Shown: piece after piece, positions 1-22,920 of the stretch
How positions within the stretch are numbered: position 1 is the stretch's first letter
Layout of the letters: each line of letters opens with the position of its first letter
Assembly: GCA_048213135.1 (NCBI GenBank)
Contig: PS015092.1
Location: forward strand, 136,053-176,869
Reading direction: 5' to 3'
DNA length: 40,817 nt
DNA from: Reclinomonas americana ATCC 50394
Taxonomy: Eukaryota; Jakobida; Jakobea; Jakobida
Notes under the pieces: generated by a model
Database searches by the model: none
The model's input: the letters and a program-made list of their open reading frames with translations, nothing else
What the model was told of the DNA's origin: nothing
Position numbers and translations under genes: made by a program

Positions 1-496
1 ACAGATACTCGCTCATCTTCGTGGAGGCTCTGTGGAGTTCGTTCACGGCAATGTGTTTCAAGACTTGACTGCATCTCTGCCGGATGACGGGTGCTTGCGT
101 CCCGCTTGACGGTGGATCGGTTGTTTACGATCGTGCTCAGACTTGCTTGTGGAACGCTTGTGACGCTAGATGGATCTTTGCCGGTGCTGCTGCCGAGCTG
201 TTACAAGGAGGAGGTCGACCTCGTCTGGTGACGGTGATGCGGAGGTGCTGAATTCTTCTGGGGTGGAGCTGGATTGTGCTAGCAGTTCGTGTGCCACCGA
301 TTGCTGAGTGATGGATGCTTCTCGGGACTGTAGGCGCTTCCTGGGTCAACGCTATGCGGAGGACTTCACGAGTTTCCGACTCTGGCTTTTTTCTTTGTTT
401 TTTTCTATAATAGAGCATTTTGTATGAGTATGAGTGAATCCATCGCCTGTTGTAGTTGGTGGGTGGTGGGGCAAGGGAGCGCATGCAAAGCGGAGC

Positions 497-518
497 GGGG
501 GCGGGGGCGGGGGCGGGG
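497..518 (+). promoter_or_regulatory. G-run array, potential G-quadruplex / GC box
   Basis: Four G-runs of 5, 5, 5 and 4 bases are separated by single C residues. This fits the G-quadruplex rule of four runs with short loops and also resembles stacked GC boxes. It lies about 630 bp upstream of the FN3 start codon. A regulatory role is inference only. Confidence 0.35.
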
Positions 519-540
519 CAGCCGCGGCTAAAAATGGGCA

Positions 541-785
541 CCGTGCCGGCACCGGACGACGCCGGATGAGCTTCATTCTGCAGAACTGGTGAGTTTTTTC
601 TCCTTTTTTGTCGACTGCCGGGCCGGGCTATGCAGAGGGAAGTGGGAGAAATGTACCCGGACGGTGCCGAGCCGGTACCGTGGACGGTACCGTATTCATT
701 CGTTGCATGGAAGGGTTCACTAAGGGAGGATTTCCACCGGACGGTGCCGGACGGCACCGTTGCCGAATTGTTCCGGTGCCGTACG
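541..785. promoter_or_regulatory. Cluster of GGTRCCG-type motifs
   Basis: The segment contains repeated short, partly palindromic motifs: GTGCCGGCACCGG near 544, GGACGGTGCCG near 659, CCGGTACCGTGGACGGTACCG spanning about 673-693, GGACGGTGCCGGACGGCACCG near 740-760, and CCGGTGCCG near 773. Such dense repetition outside coding sequence could mark a binding-site cluster or a decayed minisatellite. Confidence 0.3.
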
Positions 786-1149
786 ACACGGGACAGTCCT
801 GGCTGTGTATGCATGCGCACAAGTGAATCTGACCGCTGCGTGGCGCATGGCCGCCCCACCATGTCTGGTTTCCACACCACTTACACACGCACTCACTAGA
901 GTTCGCCAGACTCGCTCTATCATCACACACATCTTTATCTCTACTCTCAAAAGTGTTGTCCGCTCATTCATCCTCAAAAGTAACATGTATCGGCCGTGTG
1001 CACATGTATCTTCACTTTGCTTCTCTGTCTCTGCAGCAAGCAGCTGACAGAGTGGCAGTAGTGCTGGTGCTTTCTCTCCATCTACCTCTTTCTCCCTCTC
1101 TGAATTATTATCAGTCGCTCACCTCTCGTGCTCCTTCTTTCCACAGATC

Positions 1150-9440
<8,291 letters not shown>

Positions 9441-10052
9441 AACAGCGCACATTGAGTGTCATCAAGCCATAAGAGCAATAGAGCAAGCGAGTCAGCAGCA
9501 GGTGGTGTCTCGCACGGAGCTCCGAGAGCGAACACACACACACAAGGAACCTGCTGCTTCCTCAAGATTGGTGTTTGTGTAGATGTTTTGGATGCAGTTG
9601 AACTTGGTCATCAAGGCAGCTGTTGCTTGTTTGTTGGTGAATGAATTTGTTGTTACCACGCTTATGCGGTGAAGATCGCAGTTCTCGACTTGTTCGGAGC
9701 TCCGAGAGCGAATTCGAACACAAGACACCTGCTGCTGCCTCAAGATTGGTGTTTGTGTTGATGCTTTGGATATTGTTGAACTTGTTCATCAAGACAGCTG
9801 TTGCTTGTTTGTTGGTGAATTTATTTGTTTGTTATCATGATCAGCACAAATATAAATTTGAACGCCGGCGATGTCAGATCCGGATCGGCAGTATTCGACT
9901 GCGAAGGAGGTCAAACAGCCAAAGAGTAAAGTGGTTGCTTTCTGGCCCGGCGGTCGCGTACGACACAAATCCGCGACATCCAGTCTGTGGACAATCCAAT
10001 GCATGCAGTCACACATGCCAATTGTCACATATTCACACGAAACACACACTCA
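9441..10052. other. Intergenic region between FN3 gene and anoctamin gene
   Basis: This holds the FN3 3' flank with a tandem duplication (9516 and 9696), then AT-richer DNA to the anoctamin start. No gene was recognised. Confidence 0.5.
9516..9835. repeat. Imperfect tandem duplication, period 180 bp, in FN3 3' flank
   Basis: Copy 1 starts at 9516 and copy 2 at 9696, both with GGAGCTCCGAGAGCGAA. Both continue through CTGCTGC, CTCAAGATTGGTGTTTGTGT and GCTGTTGCTTGTTTGTTGG in the same order. Small indels and substitutions separate the copies. It begins 75 bp after the stop codon, so it probably lies in the 3' UTR. Confidence 0.85.
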
Positions 10053-15165
<5,113 letters not shown>

Positions 15166-15241
15166 CAGTTGTTTCCACTTGTTTTTTATTGTCGTGGTGA
15201 ATAGCGCATCAGAGCTGGTGCTTGTTGTTGTTGTTGGAGCC

Positions 15242-16292
15242 TCACACTTGTGCAATGCCGAGTGGGTTCATGTAGTTGGCCTGCCGTGAGGCGGGACCGG
15301 GGGCACCGGCTCGGCCGGGTGCACCGCGACCGGCAGCAGCATTGGCGGCACCGGCCTTGGTGTTCCTCACCACGGCGGCCGACGCTGCCACCACGTCGTC
15401 ATCGTCGTCGTCGGAAAAGTCCTCGTACACGGGCATCTCCAGGCCCTGGCGCTGCACAAAGGCCTCGTTTTGCTTGAACTTGTACCACGCGCGGGCCTTT
15501 ACGACACTGCAACGNNNNNNNNNNNNNNNNNNNNTCACCACCTCGCAATTGTGCAGGGGCGGCGCGTCGTCCGCCCGCCCAAAGTGCGCCCGCAGCACCG
15601 CATCGTGGAAATCCCCATGGCCAAACACCGCCACCTCCTCATGCCCCGCCTCGGCCACCGCCTGCAGCCGCCTTGCAAAGCTCTCCACGCGCGCATCCAG
15701 CGACTCCATTGGCTCAATGAAGCGCTGCTCCCGAAAGGCCGCTGCCCACGTCGCCGAGTCGTGCGGTTGTCGCGAGTGCGCCTCCGGCACCCACCACCAC
15801 ACCGCAGACAACTCGTCAATCCCGCGAAACACATGTCCGTATCGCTCCTTGAGTGCGGACGGCTGTATTACATCGACATATATATCAGCCCGGCACAGTC
15901 GCAGATAGTAGCGCAGATGCTCGACGGACGAAACATCAGCTCCAATGTCGCAGCTGGCCTCGACCCACTCTGCATGCTCGGGCCACATGTGGTACTCTGC
16001 CTGTGCATGATCTTCCGGCGGCATCATGAGCAGAGTGGTCTGCAGAGCGCGACTCAGAGGCGACGACACAATGAGAGTGGGGCGGAGGTGAGAGACACGC
16101 GAGCGGGCCTCTGCAGGGAGTGGTCAGTGAGTGAGTGATGAGGAGCAAGAGAGTGAGTGAGTGTGAGAGACCAGTGGCTTGTGCGATGCCAAAGTCGGTG
16201 AGTGGTGCGTCGAATGACATGGGGTCCTCGCCAGTGGCCTCCAGCTGCGCATTGTACACGCTCTGTGCGTGTCGCACAAAGTGAACGCGCAT
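15242..16292 (-). CDS. Histidine phosphatase (phosphoglycerate-mutase-like) protein
   Basis: Two exons, 16292-16172 and 16110-15242 (TGA), give about 329 aa including a 20-N gap (15515-15534) that happens to keep the frame. The catalytic RHG-type motif is at the N-terminus (FVRHAQSVYNAQ) and the substrate-site motif follows (VSSPLSRALQTT). The second catalytic histidine is in VFGHGDFHDAVL. This fits the branch-1 histidine phosphatase superfamily, whose members act on phospho-sugars, proteins or small metabolites; the substrate cannot be told. The C-terminal ~60 residues are disordered, with a DDDDDD run and Ala/Gly/Pro-rich sequence. The intron starts with GTCTCT, and the split codon gives Glu, which restores the frame. 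It is divergent from the TMEM218-like gene. Confidence 0.8.
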
Positions 16293-16771
16293 GGAGAGGG
16301 CGAAAGAGTGAGATTAGATGTGTCCTGTGACGTATGTGCAAGCTGGGGTCGATGTTGAGTGTGTCTGGACTGCTGTTGTGTGTGAGTGCATAGTGCTGTA
16401 AGCGAGAGTGCGATCTGAGGGCGATTTTCTCGCAAGAGCGTCGACTTCGAGCTGCAGAAGTTCTTTCTCTCGCACCCTCTTCGCTCCTGCAATGCACCGC
16501 ATATTGCTTCATGCTGTGCTCTCCACGTATGCACAACGTACGCGCCACACAGCAACGCCAACGAAGAGAACGTTCGAGAATGGCGAACGTCGACGTTCGA
16601 AATCATTGCTCCTCTCTTTCTCTTCATCGCGCCTCCATCGCCTCCTCACAGCGTACACACTCACGCATACACCAACGCACTCATAACGCAGCGCAAAAGA
16701 GCTCAACTTGGGCGAAGAAAACGGCAAACTTCCGTCGGACAACTCTCAATCACTCAATCACTCACTGAGCG
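16293..16771. promoter_or_regulatory. Bidirectional promoter region
   Basis: This 479-bp spacer separates two divergently transcribed genes (histidine phosphatase on minus, TMEM218-like on plus). No gene was seen. It contains a 16-bp perfect palindrome at 16584-16599 and a nearby GAACGTTC. Confidence 0.5.
16584..16599. promoter_or_regulatory. Perfect 16-bp palindrome CGAACGTCGACGTTCG
   Basis: An exact inverted repeat with no spacer. A related shorter palindrome, GAACGTTC, lies 12 bp upstream (16569-16576). The position in a divergent promoter suggests a binding site for a dimeric regulator; this is inference. Confidence 0.4.
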
Positions 16772-17231
16772 ATGGCGATCGTGTTAGGCATCGGTGTAGG
16801 CCTTCTCGTGGTCATTATCCTTGTCCTCCTCGGCCTCCTCTCCTGTTATCTCTTCTCCTCCACGCGATATCTGCGGTCAGTGAACATCTCTCCATTGCAC
16901 TGTCTTTCTCTCACTCACTCTCTCTCCTGCGCACAGCATCGTGTGCATTGTGGCCACACTCGTTCCACTCATCCTCTTTGGCTTCTTTGCGTTCGCGCCC
17001 AAGTCAGAGTCGCCTGCCTCCACAGTTATGCCTGTCACTTGTCACTCATCTCGTCTCTCCTCTGCCTCTCATGACTCTTCTTTCGGTGCACAGGAACGCG
17101 ACTGGAACTCCATCAGTCGCATCTTCCTTGGCGTGTTTGTGATTCTCGGCTTCATGCTGGCCTCCGTTTGCTACGTCAAAGAGTGCTGGTTGACACAGCG
17201 AAAGCGTACGCCACCTCGCACGTTCAGATAA
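16772..17231 (+). CDS. TMEM218: Small membrane protein, probable TMEM218
   Basis: Exons 16772-16875, 16937-17024 and 17094-17231 (TAA) encode 109 aa. There are three hydrophobic segments: residues ~2-28 (VLGIGVGLLVVIILVLLGLL), ~36-55 (IVCIVATLVPLILFGFFAF) and ~73-93 (IFLGVFVILGFMLASVCYV). Length, topology and the N-terminal VLG-G-G start fit TMEM218, a ciliary transition-zone protein of about 115 aa. The match is by eye from memory of the family; similarity is modest, as usual for small membrane proteins. Intron 2 starts GTTATG after a non-G base, a variant of the GTTNCG donor class. If the call is right, the organism builds a cilium or flagellum. Confidence 0.6.
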
Positions 17232-17277
17232 GAGAGAGCGAGTGTAGAGTCAACTCTTTTCGCCCCTCGTTGTGTGT

Positions 17278-19328
17278 TCATTCGTCTTCGAGGAGCGACT
17301 CCACACTGAGTCCGTCGCTGGGTTCGGCCAGCCACAGGCGACACTTGTCGGGCACGAGTCCCTCGATCTCGCGCAACTCGTGGCGATCCACGTAGGGTGT
17401 CCACTCGCGCAGGCGTTGCTGGGCGGTGGCGTTGTCGCGTAGGGGACCGCGGATGAGCGCGGAGATGGTGTCGGCATCGTCGCCTTTGACAAGCGCACGC
17501 AGCACGTCGACGTAGGTGATGCCGTCGGCGGCCTGTGAGACCGTGTCCATCCACACGGCCGCGGAGCCGGCCCATCCGGCACCGGGACACAGCTTGCCGT
17601 AGACCACCAGCTGGTCGGGGAAGAGCACGTCTTGCAGGAAGTCGGCACACTGGTACGCTCTGTGTGCAAGCGTGCAAGTGAGTGGATGTGAGCTCCCGCG
17701 TTGATGCGTGCGCCGCAACTTGTCGAGTGTGCCCGACTCGGAATCGCCGCGGAAGTGGTCGCGTTTCGACTCCCACGACAGGTCGCCGAGTGCACCCTGC
17801 ACGACGCAACGCTGCACGGCGGTCAACTCGCGCAGCGAACGGTGCTGCGCGATGCAGTCGATCGCCGACTCCAGCACGGCAGCTCGCCTCCCGCTCCACC
17901 TCGGCGCATGTCTCTGCAACTCGGTCAGCAACCACTGCACGTCGTGCTCGGTGGCAAATGCCTGCGGTGTGAGGGTGGCATGCGCGTCGTGGAGAGCAGC
18001 CACGGCCTCGATGCGCCACGCCTCGCCCAACAGGAATGTGGCGACGTTGAGGGCTTGTCGGCAGCCGTACAGAGGTGCCGCAGGCGACTGGCGTGAGCAC
18101 CAGCCGAGCAGCGCCGGCTGTGAACCAATGTGATGCGCGGCCGCCACGCTGATCACCGGCACTACATTCGGTGAGAGAGCCATCTCAAAAGGCAGCGCTG
18201 GTGGTGGCGACCGGCAGTCGTCCACAAAAATGGCACAGGCTGTGTGCGAAGAGTGTGAGCGAGACGAGGAAAGACAGAGGGAGAAGTGGTTGCATTAGCG
18301 CGCGCACCCGCGTCGTGATTGCTCTCATGCAGCGCGTTGACCAGCTCGACGAGTTCCCACGGCTTGAGCTGCACGCGCGCCGTGGCAAAGGCCGCCAGCA
18401 GAGGATGCCGCAGGGCCTTGGCGTACGCGCGCAGCAGGCACACGGCGAGGCCGTAGCGAAAGACGCGCGAATTGAAGCTGCTCAAATCCAGCTGCTTCTC
18501 CTCCAACGCCGACACGCACGGCGCATGTTGCGGCGATTGCGGCGACTGCTCCTGCGCCTCGCGCTTCTCGTCCTCCTCGTCATGCGTGTGCAGCTTGCGC
18601 AAATGCCGCGACGTGCCGGTATCAATGGCCACCACACCCAGCCGCTCAGCATTGTGCTCATCGTCGTCGCCGTCGACCGCCGCGTGGGGAAACTCAAACA
18701 CCGAAAACACACTGGCCACACGCGCACCCTTCTCCGGATCGCAGTCGATCAGCACGCAGTGACCGCGTCGCCCAAATGCCGAGCTGAGCTGATCCAGCGG
18801 TCCGCACGATACACCCACGTACTCACGCTCCGCTCGCGTACACACCGCCGCCACTCGCAAAACATGCGTGTTCCACTCGCAGTGCAGCACCTGATTGAAG
18901 CAGCGCAGCACGGCCGCACACACCGACAACTCGAATGCCGCACTGGAGGAGAGCCCGAGTCCCGCCGGCAGTGTCTGCGAAACACACGGGGTATGAGAAA
19001 GCACAAAGCGAAGGGAGGGGTGACCGGCAAAGAGACGCAACAGACGACACGTACAGGTTGCAGCCCTCGGAGGCCAGCAGATCGCCGATCGCCTTGGCGG
19101 CCTCGCGATCGGGATTCGTGCAGAGAGCACGAAGGACGCCAGTGACATACTCGAGGTAACCATCTACAAGGAGAGGGAAAGGGTGGGGCAATGAAGGGAA
19201 AGGGAAGGAGGGAGGGAGGGAGGGAGGGAGGGAGGGAGGGAGGGAGGGAGGGAGGGAGGGAGGGAGGGAGGGAGGGAGGGAGGAGGAGGAAGGAGGAGGA
19301 GGAGGAGGAGGAGGAGGAGGAGGAGGAG

Positions 19329-19364
<36 letters not shown>

Positions 19365-20405
19365 NNNNNNNNNNNNNNNNNNNNNNNNNNNNNNNNNNNN
19401 NNNNNNNNNNNNNNNNNNNNNNNNNNNNNNNNNNNNNNNNNNNNNNNNNNNNNNNNNNNNNNNNNNNNNNNNNNNNNNNNNNNNNNNNNNNNNNNNNNNN
19501 NNNNNNNNNNNNNNNNNNNNNNNNNNNNNNNNNNNNNNNNNNNNNNNNNNNNNNNNNNNNNNNNNNNNNNNNNNNNNNNAGAGAGAGAGGAGGAGGAGAA
19601 GAAGAAGAAGAAGAAGAAGAAGAAGAAGAAGAAGAAGAAGGAGGAGGAGGAGAAAAGAAGAACAACAACAAGAAGAAGAATGAGGAGGAGGAGAAGAAGA
19701 AGAAGAAAAAGAAGAAGGAGAAGAAGAAGAACATGTGCAACAACAATAAGAAGAGAATGGAGGAGTAGAAAAAAGAGAAGAGGAAGGAGAAGAAGAAGAA
19801 GATAGAGAAGGAGACGAAAAAGTAGAAGAAGAAGAACAAGAAGACCATGAGCGATGAAAGCCACTGCAGTGTCAGGAAAACAATCTCAGAAACCTCCCCT
19901 TCCCTCCTTCCTCTCTCTCTCCCTCTCACAGTGCTCACCACCACCACCAGCAGCAGCTGCAATCGCCTCCTCTTGCACCTGCACAGTCACCGTCGAATCG
20001 ACCTCTCTCACCACTTTCAGAGTCGACGGAACGCCCTCTCGCGACGAGTGCGTGCGTGAGTACACCAGCACAAGTCCATCAGTGCGCGGAGAGGCCAGGC
20101 ACTCGACTTGCAGAGGCAGGGCGAAGCTGTCATGAGAAAGACAGATTTTCGCGCGCAAATCCATTAGAGACGAGTGTGAGAGAGTGAGTGAGAGAGGGGC
20201 AAGGCGTACCCAAGGCAGTAGTGATTGCTCCAGTCGGTGTGTGCACCACCTGTTGCACGCGAGAGAGTCAGTCTCTCTCCCTCTCTGCTGCTGGTTATGC
20301 TTGCTTGAGTGACCGACCTGCATTGAGTCGACCCGGTGCACATGATCGCACAGTGGGCGCACAGGCAAACAGCTGTGAGAAGGCCTCGACTGTGTCTGCG
20401 CTCAT
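17278..20405 (-). CDS. Galactokinase-family GHMP kinase, divergent, with large insertion
   Basis: Seven exons (5'->3'): 20405-20318, 20249-20210, 20126-19939, 19163-19051, 18974-18308, 18239-17720, 17659-17278 (TGA), giving 665 aa. All phases agree. The N-terminus has the galactokinase signature in altered form, APGRLNAGGAHTDW, where the usual GEHTD glutamate is Ala. The ATP-binding GHMP motif is intact (LPAGLGLSSSAAFE). The catalytic-Asp region is also intact (VGVSCGPLDQLSSAFG), followed by VVAIDTGTSRHL. The C-terminal GHMP motif is altered to YGKLCPGAGWAGSAAV. Galactokinases are usually 390-520 aa; here about 150 extra residues separate the second and third motifs. It could phosphorylate galactose, a GalNAc-like sugar or arabinose, or be a non-catalytic sensor. 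Intron 6 (17719-17660, 60 nt) starts GTTGCG. Intron 3 carries a long polypurine tract and a 215-N gap. Confidence 0.8.
19166..19850 (+). repeat. Long polypurine tract with (GGGA)n, (GGA)n, (GA)n and (GAA)n blocks, gapped
   Basis: The + strand is almost all purine: GGGA units 19206-19281, GGA units to about 19333, then GA to the gap (19365-19579). After the gap come GA, GGA, and GAA units to about 19640, then GAG/AAG-rich DNA to about 19850. It forms most of intron 3 of the galactokinase-family gene. Such homopurine DNA can form triplexes and stalls polymerases, which explains the gap. Confidence 0.85.
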
Positions 20406-20486
20406 TGAAGGAATGAAACTGAAATTGTCTGCCGGTGTTCACTGGACGGATCGCGAGTGGCATGCGTTACCATGCACGTTGTGTTC

Positions 20487-20975
20487 TCACTTGCGATATC
20501 CGCCGCCGCCACCACCTTGGCCAGGGCCGCCTGCGCCTGGTGGGACCATTGGAGGCCGATCGGAATCGATAATGGCCTGGTCAATCATTCGTCTCAGTGC
20601 ATCGTCGGTCGCCGCCCACTGCGACGAGGCCTCCACGAGTCGCGTCAGTTGCGCCTCGCGACGTGCTTGTACCTCGGCTTGCTTGGCCTCCCATCGCTCC
20701 AGTCCGGCCGCGCGTCGCTGCTCTCGTGCCGCCAGCACTTGCTGCTGTTGCAACTCGATCGCGGNNNNNNNNNNNNNNNNNNNNNNNNNNNNNNNNNNNN
20801 NNNNNNNNNNNNNNNNNNNNNNNNNNNNNNNNNNNNNNNNNNNNNNNNNNNNNNNNNNNNNNNNNNNNNNNNNNNNNNNNNNNNNNNNNNNNNNNNNNNN
20901 NNNNNNNNNNNNNNNNNNNNATCGGCGACTGGCCTTGGCGCGTTCGTGTTCCGCCACGCGGTCTTGCTTGTCGGA
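20487..20975 (-). CDS. Partial coiled-coil protein, possible mitochondrial ribosomal protein mS26
   Basis: The terminal exon runs from an acceptor (CTCCACAG) at 20976 to TGA at 20487-20489. A 156-N gap (20765-20920) interrupts it, and upstream exons were not found. It encodes SDKQDRVAEHERAKASRR, then after the gap an Arg/Glu/Gln/Ala-rich helix. Next comes LVEASSQWAATDDALRRMID and QAIIDSDRPPMVP, ending in a Gly-rich tail and YRK. An R/E-rich helix followed by a W-x-T-x-(D/E)-x-L-xx-x-I-(D/E) segment resembles the C-terminus of mitochondrial ribosomal protein mS26, but the match is short and by eye. Treat it as an unknown coiled-coil protein if no search supports it. It is on the same strand as the GHMP kinase, 82 bp upstream of that start codon. 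Confidence 0.4.
   Translation of the reverse strand, partial: SDKQDRVAEHERAKASRRXXXXXXXXXXXXXXXXXXXXXXXXXXXXXXXXXXXXXXXXXXXXXXXXXXXXXAIELQQQQVLAAREQRRAAGLERWEAKQAEVQARREAQLTRLVEASSQWAATDDALRRMIDQAIIDSDRPPMVPPGAGGPGQGGGGGGYRK
20765..20920. other. Assembly gap (156 N) within the coiled-coil gene
   Basis: A run of N within the exon of the mS26-like gene. The missing sequence should be about 50 codons of coiled coil if the estimated gap size is right. Confidence 0.9.
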
Positions 20976-21002
20976 CTGTGGAGGGTGGGGGGAAGGTGGG
21001 TA

Positions 21003-21055
21003 GGGGGAAGGGGGAAGGGGGAAGGGGGAAGGGGGAAGGGGGAAGGGGGAAGGGG
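21003..21055 (+). repeat. GGGGGAA heptamer minisatellite
   Basis: Seven exact copies of a 7-nt unit (21003-21051) and a partial eighth. G5 runs spaced by AA could form a G-quadruplex. It lies just upstream of the supported exon of the minus-strand coiled-coil gene, probably in its intron. Confidence 0.85.
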
Positions 21056-21059
21056 TATA

Positions 21060-21302
21060 AAGGGAAAGGAGGGATTAGAGAAGCGGGGAGGAATGCGTGT
21101 GAAGAACGAGTCGTAAGAGGCAGGGAGAGGTGTAGTAGAGTAGAGAAGCTAGAATGCAACACTCTTCTCCTCGAACGAGTCGTTGAGAAACACGGAGCGA
21201 GAGAGGCAACTGGAGAGGAAGAGACAAGGATAGCAAAGAATGCACACTCGAGCCATGATAACGCATGTGCTTCCAGCAGGCGTGTTATCGTTGAGAGGCA
21301 GG

Positions 21303-21333
<31 letters not shown>

Positions 21334-22034
21334 GAGACAAATGGAGACGAGGAGCGACAAGGGAAGCTGTCACCTCCTCTCCTTTCTTCCTTCAGCCTAA
21401 AAAGTCAGCTGCTGCTCTTCTTGATCTACTCTCTTTGCATCGAATATCTCAACCAGTTATCTCCCTCTCCTCACACAGGCATCATTTCCACCCCTTCTCT
21501 TCCTCCAAAACAGCCTTATGAGAACGGAAAACGAAGAGAACAGGATGACACAGGAGAGACGTGCATATGTGTGTGAATGAGAAGCAGCATTCCCTATTTC
21601 TGCTCTGTCCATCTCTCCCTCTCGCTTGCACTCTTCCTCGCAACCAGCCTTCCCTTATAAGGCGATGAAGAGGGAAGAGGATGAGATGAGAGATGCAATG
21701 CGTAAGCGCGAAAGATCCTTCACTCTCTCACTCGCGCACACACATACACAAGAATGCATCTCTCACAGCAATCGATCACCTCATACACCTCTCTCTCTCT
21801 CTCTCTCTCTCACTCACACACGCACACACCCTGCATGCATCGCTCAGTGTGCACATCTCATCCTGTGCTCTTCACTCCTTCTCCTCCTCCTCCTCCTCCT
21901 CTCTCTCTCTCACACACACACACAAACACACTTCTTCACGCATCTCGCCCAGTGTCGAAAATCCCATCCTGTTCTCTGCGTTTCCTCCTCCTATCCGTTC
22001 TCCTCCCAGCTCTCTCTCTCTCTCTCTCTCTCTC
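21060..22034. other. Mostly non-coding, pyrimidine/purine-rich; possible weak exons
   Basis: I cannot assign a gene here with confidence. On the + strand, 21396-21568 is open (reading SPSPHTGIISTPSLPPKQPY and on to GETCI). An exon-like piece at 21648-21701 encodes FPYKAMKREEDEMRDAM with an ACCAG acceptor and a C|GTAAGC donor; the two join in phase. They could be 5' exons of the Q-rich gene downstream. On the minus strand a short frame at 21149-21260 is also open. Codon use is weakly biased in both. The rest is CT/CA-rich DNA ending in (TC)n at a gap (22035-22194). Confidence 0.25.
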
Positions 22035-22194
22035 NNNNNNNNNNNNNNNNNNNNNNNNNNNNNNNNNNNNNNNNNNNNNNNNNNNNNNNNNNNNNNNNNN
22101 NNNNNNNNNNNNNNNNNNNNNNNNNNNNNNNNNNNNNNNNNNNNNNNNNNNNNNNNNNNNNNNNNNNNNNNNNNNNNNNNNNNNNNNNNNNNNN

Positions 22195-22201
22195 CTGGTG
22201 T

Positions 22202-22236
<35 letters not shown>

Positions 22237-22920
22237 AGGAGGAGAAATAGACAGCCAGTTCAAGAGAAAACAGTGTGTGTGAGAGAAAGAGGAAGAGCGG
22301 GGAAGTGAGCAAGAGAGAGGAGAGAGAGAGAGACAGAGAGAGAGACCAAAAGGAAAAGAGGAAACAGTGCGAGAGTGCAGCAATGAGCCGTCTCGTGTGC
22401 GAGAGAGGTAGAGGATGTGTGTGTCAGTGTGAGAGAGAGAGAAAAGGAGGGTGAGGAAAATAGAGAATGAGTCGAAGAGAGAAAACAGTGTGAGCGAGAG
22501 ACAAAGAAGGGGAAGGGGGGAAGAGAGAGGAGAGAAAGATGAGAGAAGTGCACATATGAGCCGTCTCGTACACTTGTGTGAGAGAATGAGGGAGTGTGTC
22601 TGTACGCGAGAAAGAGAGTAGAGAGAACAGAGAGCCAACACACCTACTCGCATGACGCCGTTGGGTGTCACCGACAAGCCCGCCCCACCTGGTGCTCCCA
22701 TCACCGGCGACGCCGCCATCAACGTCGCATGCGGGTTGGGCGTCGGCGGTGGCGCACCAGGCGTCACCTTCTTCGCCGCACCACCAACAGACGACGCAAT
22801 CGCCGTCGACGTCTGCGCAATCTTGGCCAGTGATCCCATCATAGACGAAGAAGAAGGTGGTGGAGGCGGTGGCGGTTGCGGCTGCACAGGCGGCGGAGGT
22901 GGCGGAGGCGGCGGATGCGG
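22195..22920. other. Contig between two gaps, probably inverted in this assembly
   Basis: The contig begins CTGGTGTA(GA)n. Its reverse complement therefore ends (CT)nTACACCAG, the same as the sequence at 23178-23185 after its own (CT)n. The only coding exon on it is on the minus strand, but its phase and direction fit the + strand gene that resumes at 23480. Flipping the contig would let its end overlap 23178-23185 and place the exon upstream in the right orientation. Confidence 0.7.
22644..22920 (-). CDS. Proline-rich exon, probably belongs to the + strand Q-rich gene
   Basis: Read on the minus strand, the exon emerges from the gap with a Pro-rich run (PHPPPPPPPPVQPQ). It continues through SSSSMMGSLAKIAQTSTAIA, AKKVTPGAPPPTPNPHATLM and GLSVTPNGVMRVG. 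It ends in phase 1 at G|GTGTGT (22644|22643). The next + strand exon at 23480 starts with two bases completing that codon, giving MRVGPRRVISG. The composition (Pro, Ser, Ala) matches the downstream protein. Confidence 0.6.

Larger units (their letters stand above)
1..1149. other. Intergenic region upstream of the FN3 gene
   Basis: I find no convincing gene here. The first ~110 bases are open on the + strand in frame 2, ending in TGA near 108-110, and could be the tail of a gene cut by the window edge. Frame 3 is also briefly open, so this is not called. The rest holds a G-rich run (497-518), an AT-rich patch near 390-420, and several GGTACCG/CGGTGCCG-like motifs between 540 and 785. Pyrimidine-rich DNA ending in a CTGCAG near 1035 and an ACAG at 1146 could be 5' UTR intron ends. 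Open frames on the minus strand (137-880, 352-576) have no recognisable protein character. Confidence 0.5.

Noticed and set aside
1-110. Possible 3' end of an upstream gene
   Set aside because: Too short, with two frames open and no homology; cannot be supported.
18171-19145. 324-codon + strand frame opposite the GHMP kinase
   Set aside because: The minus strand carries clear kinase motifs and splice phases; the + frame is Arg/His-rich noise.
21240-21300. Possible short exon ending C|GTTGAG upstream of the 21396 frame
   Set aside because: The phase would fit, but the minus strand is also open here and codon bias is weak, so no call was made.
22652-22920. + strand frame with Gly run and DDAIAVDVCAIL
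   Set aside because: The minus-strand reading gives a Pro/Ser/Ala-rich sequence like the neighbouring gene, plus a phase-matched donor.
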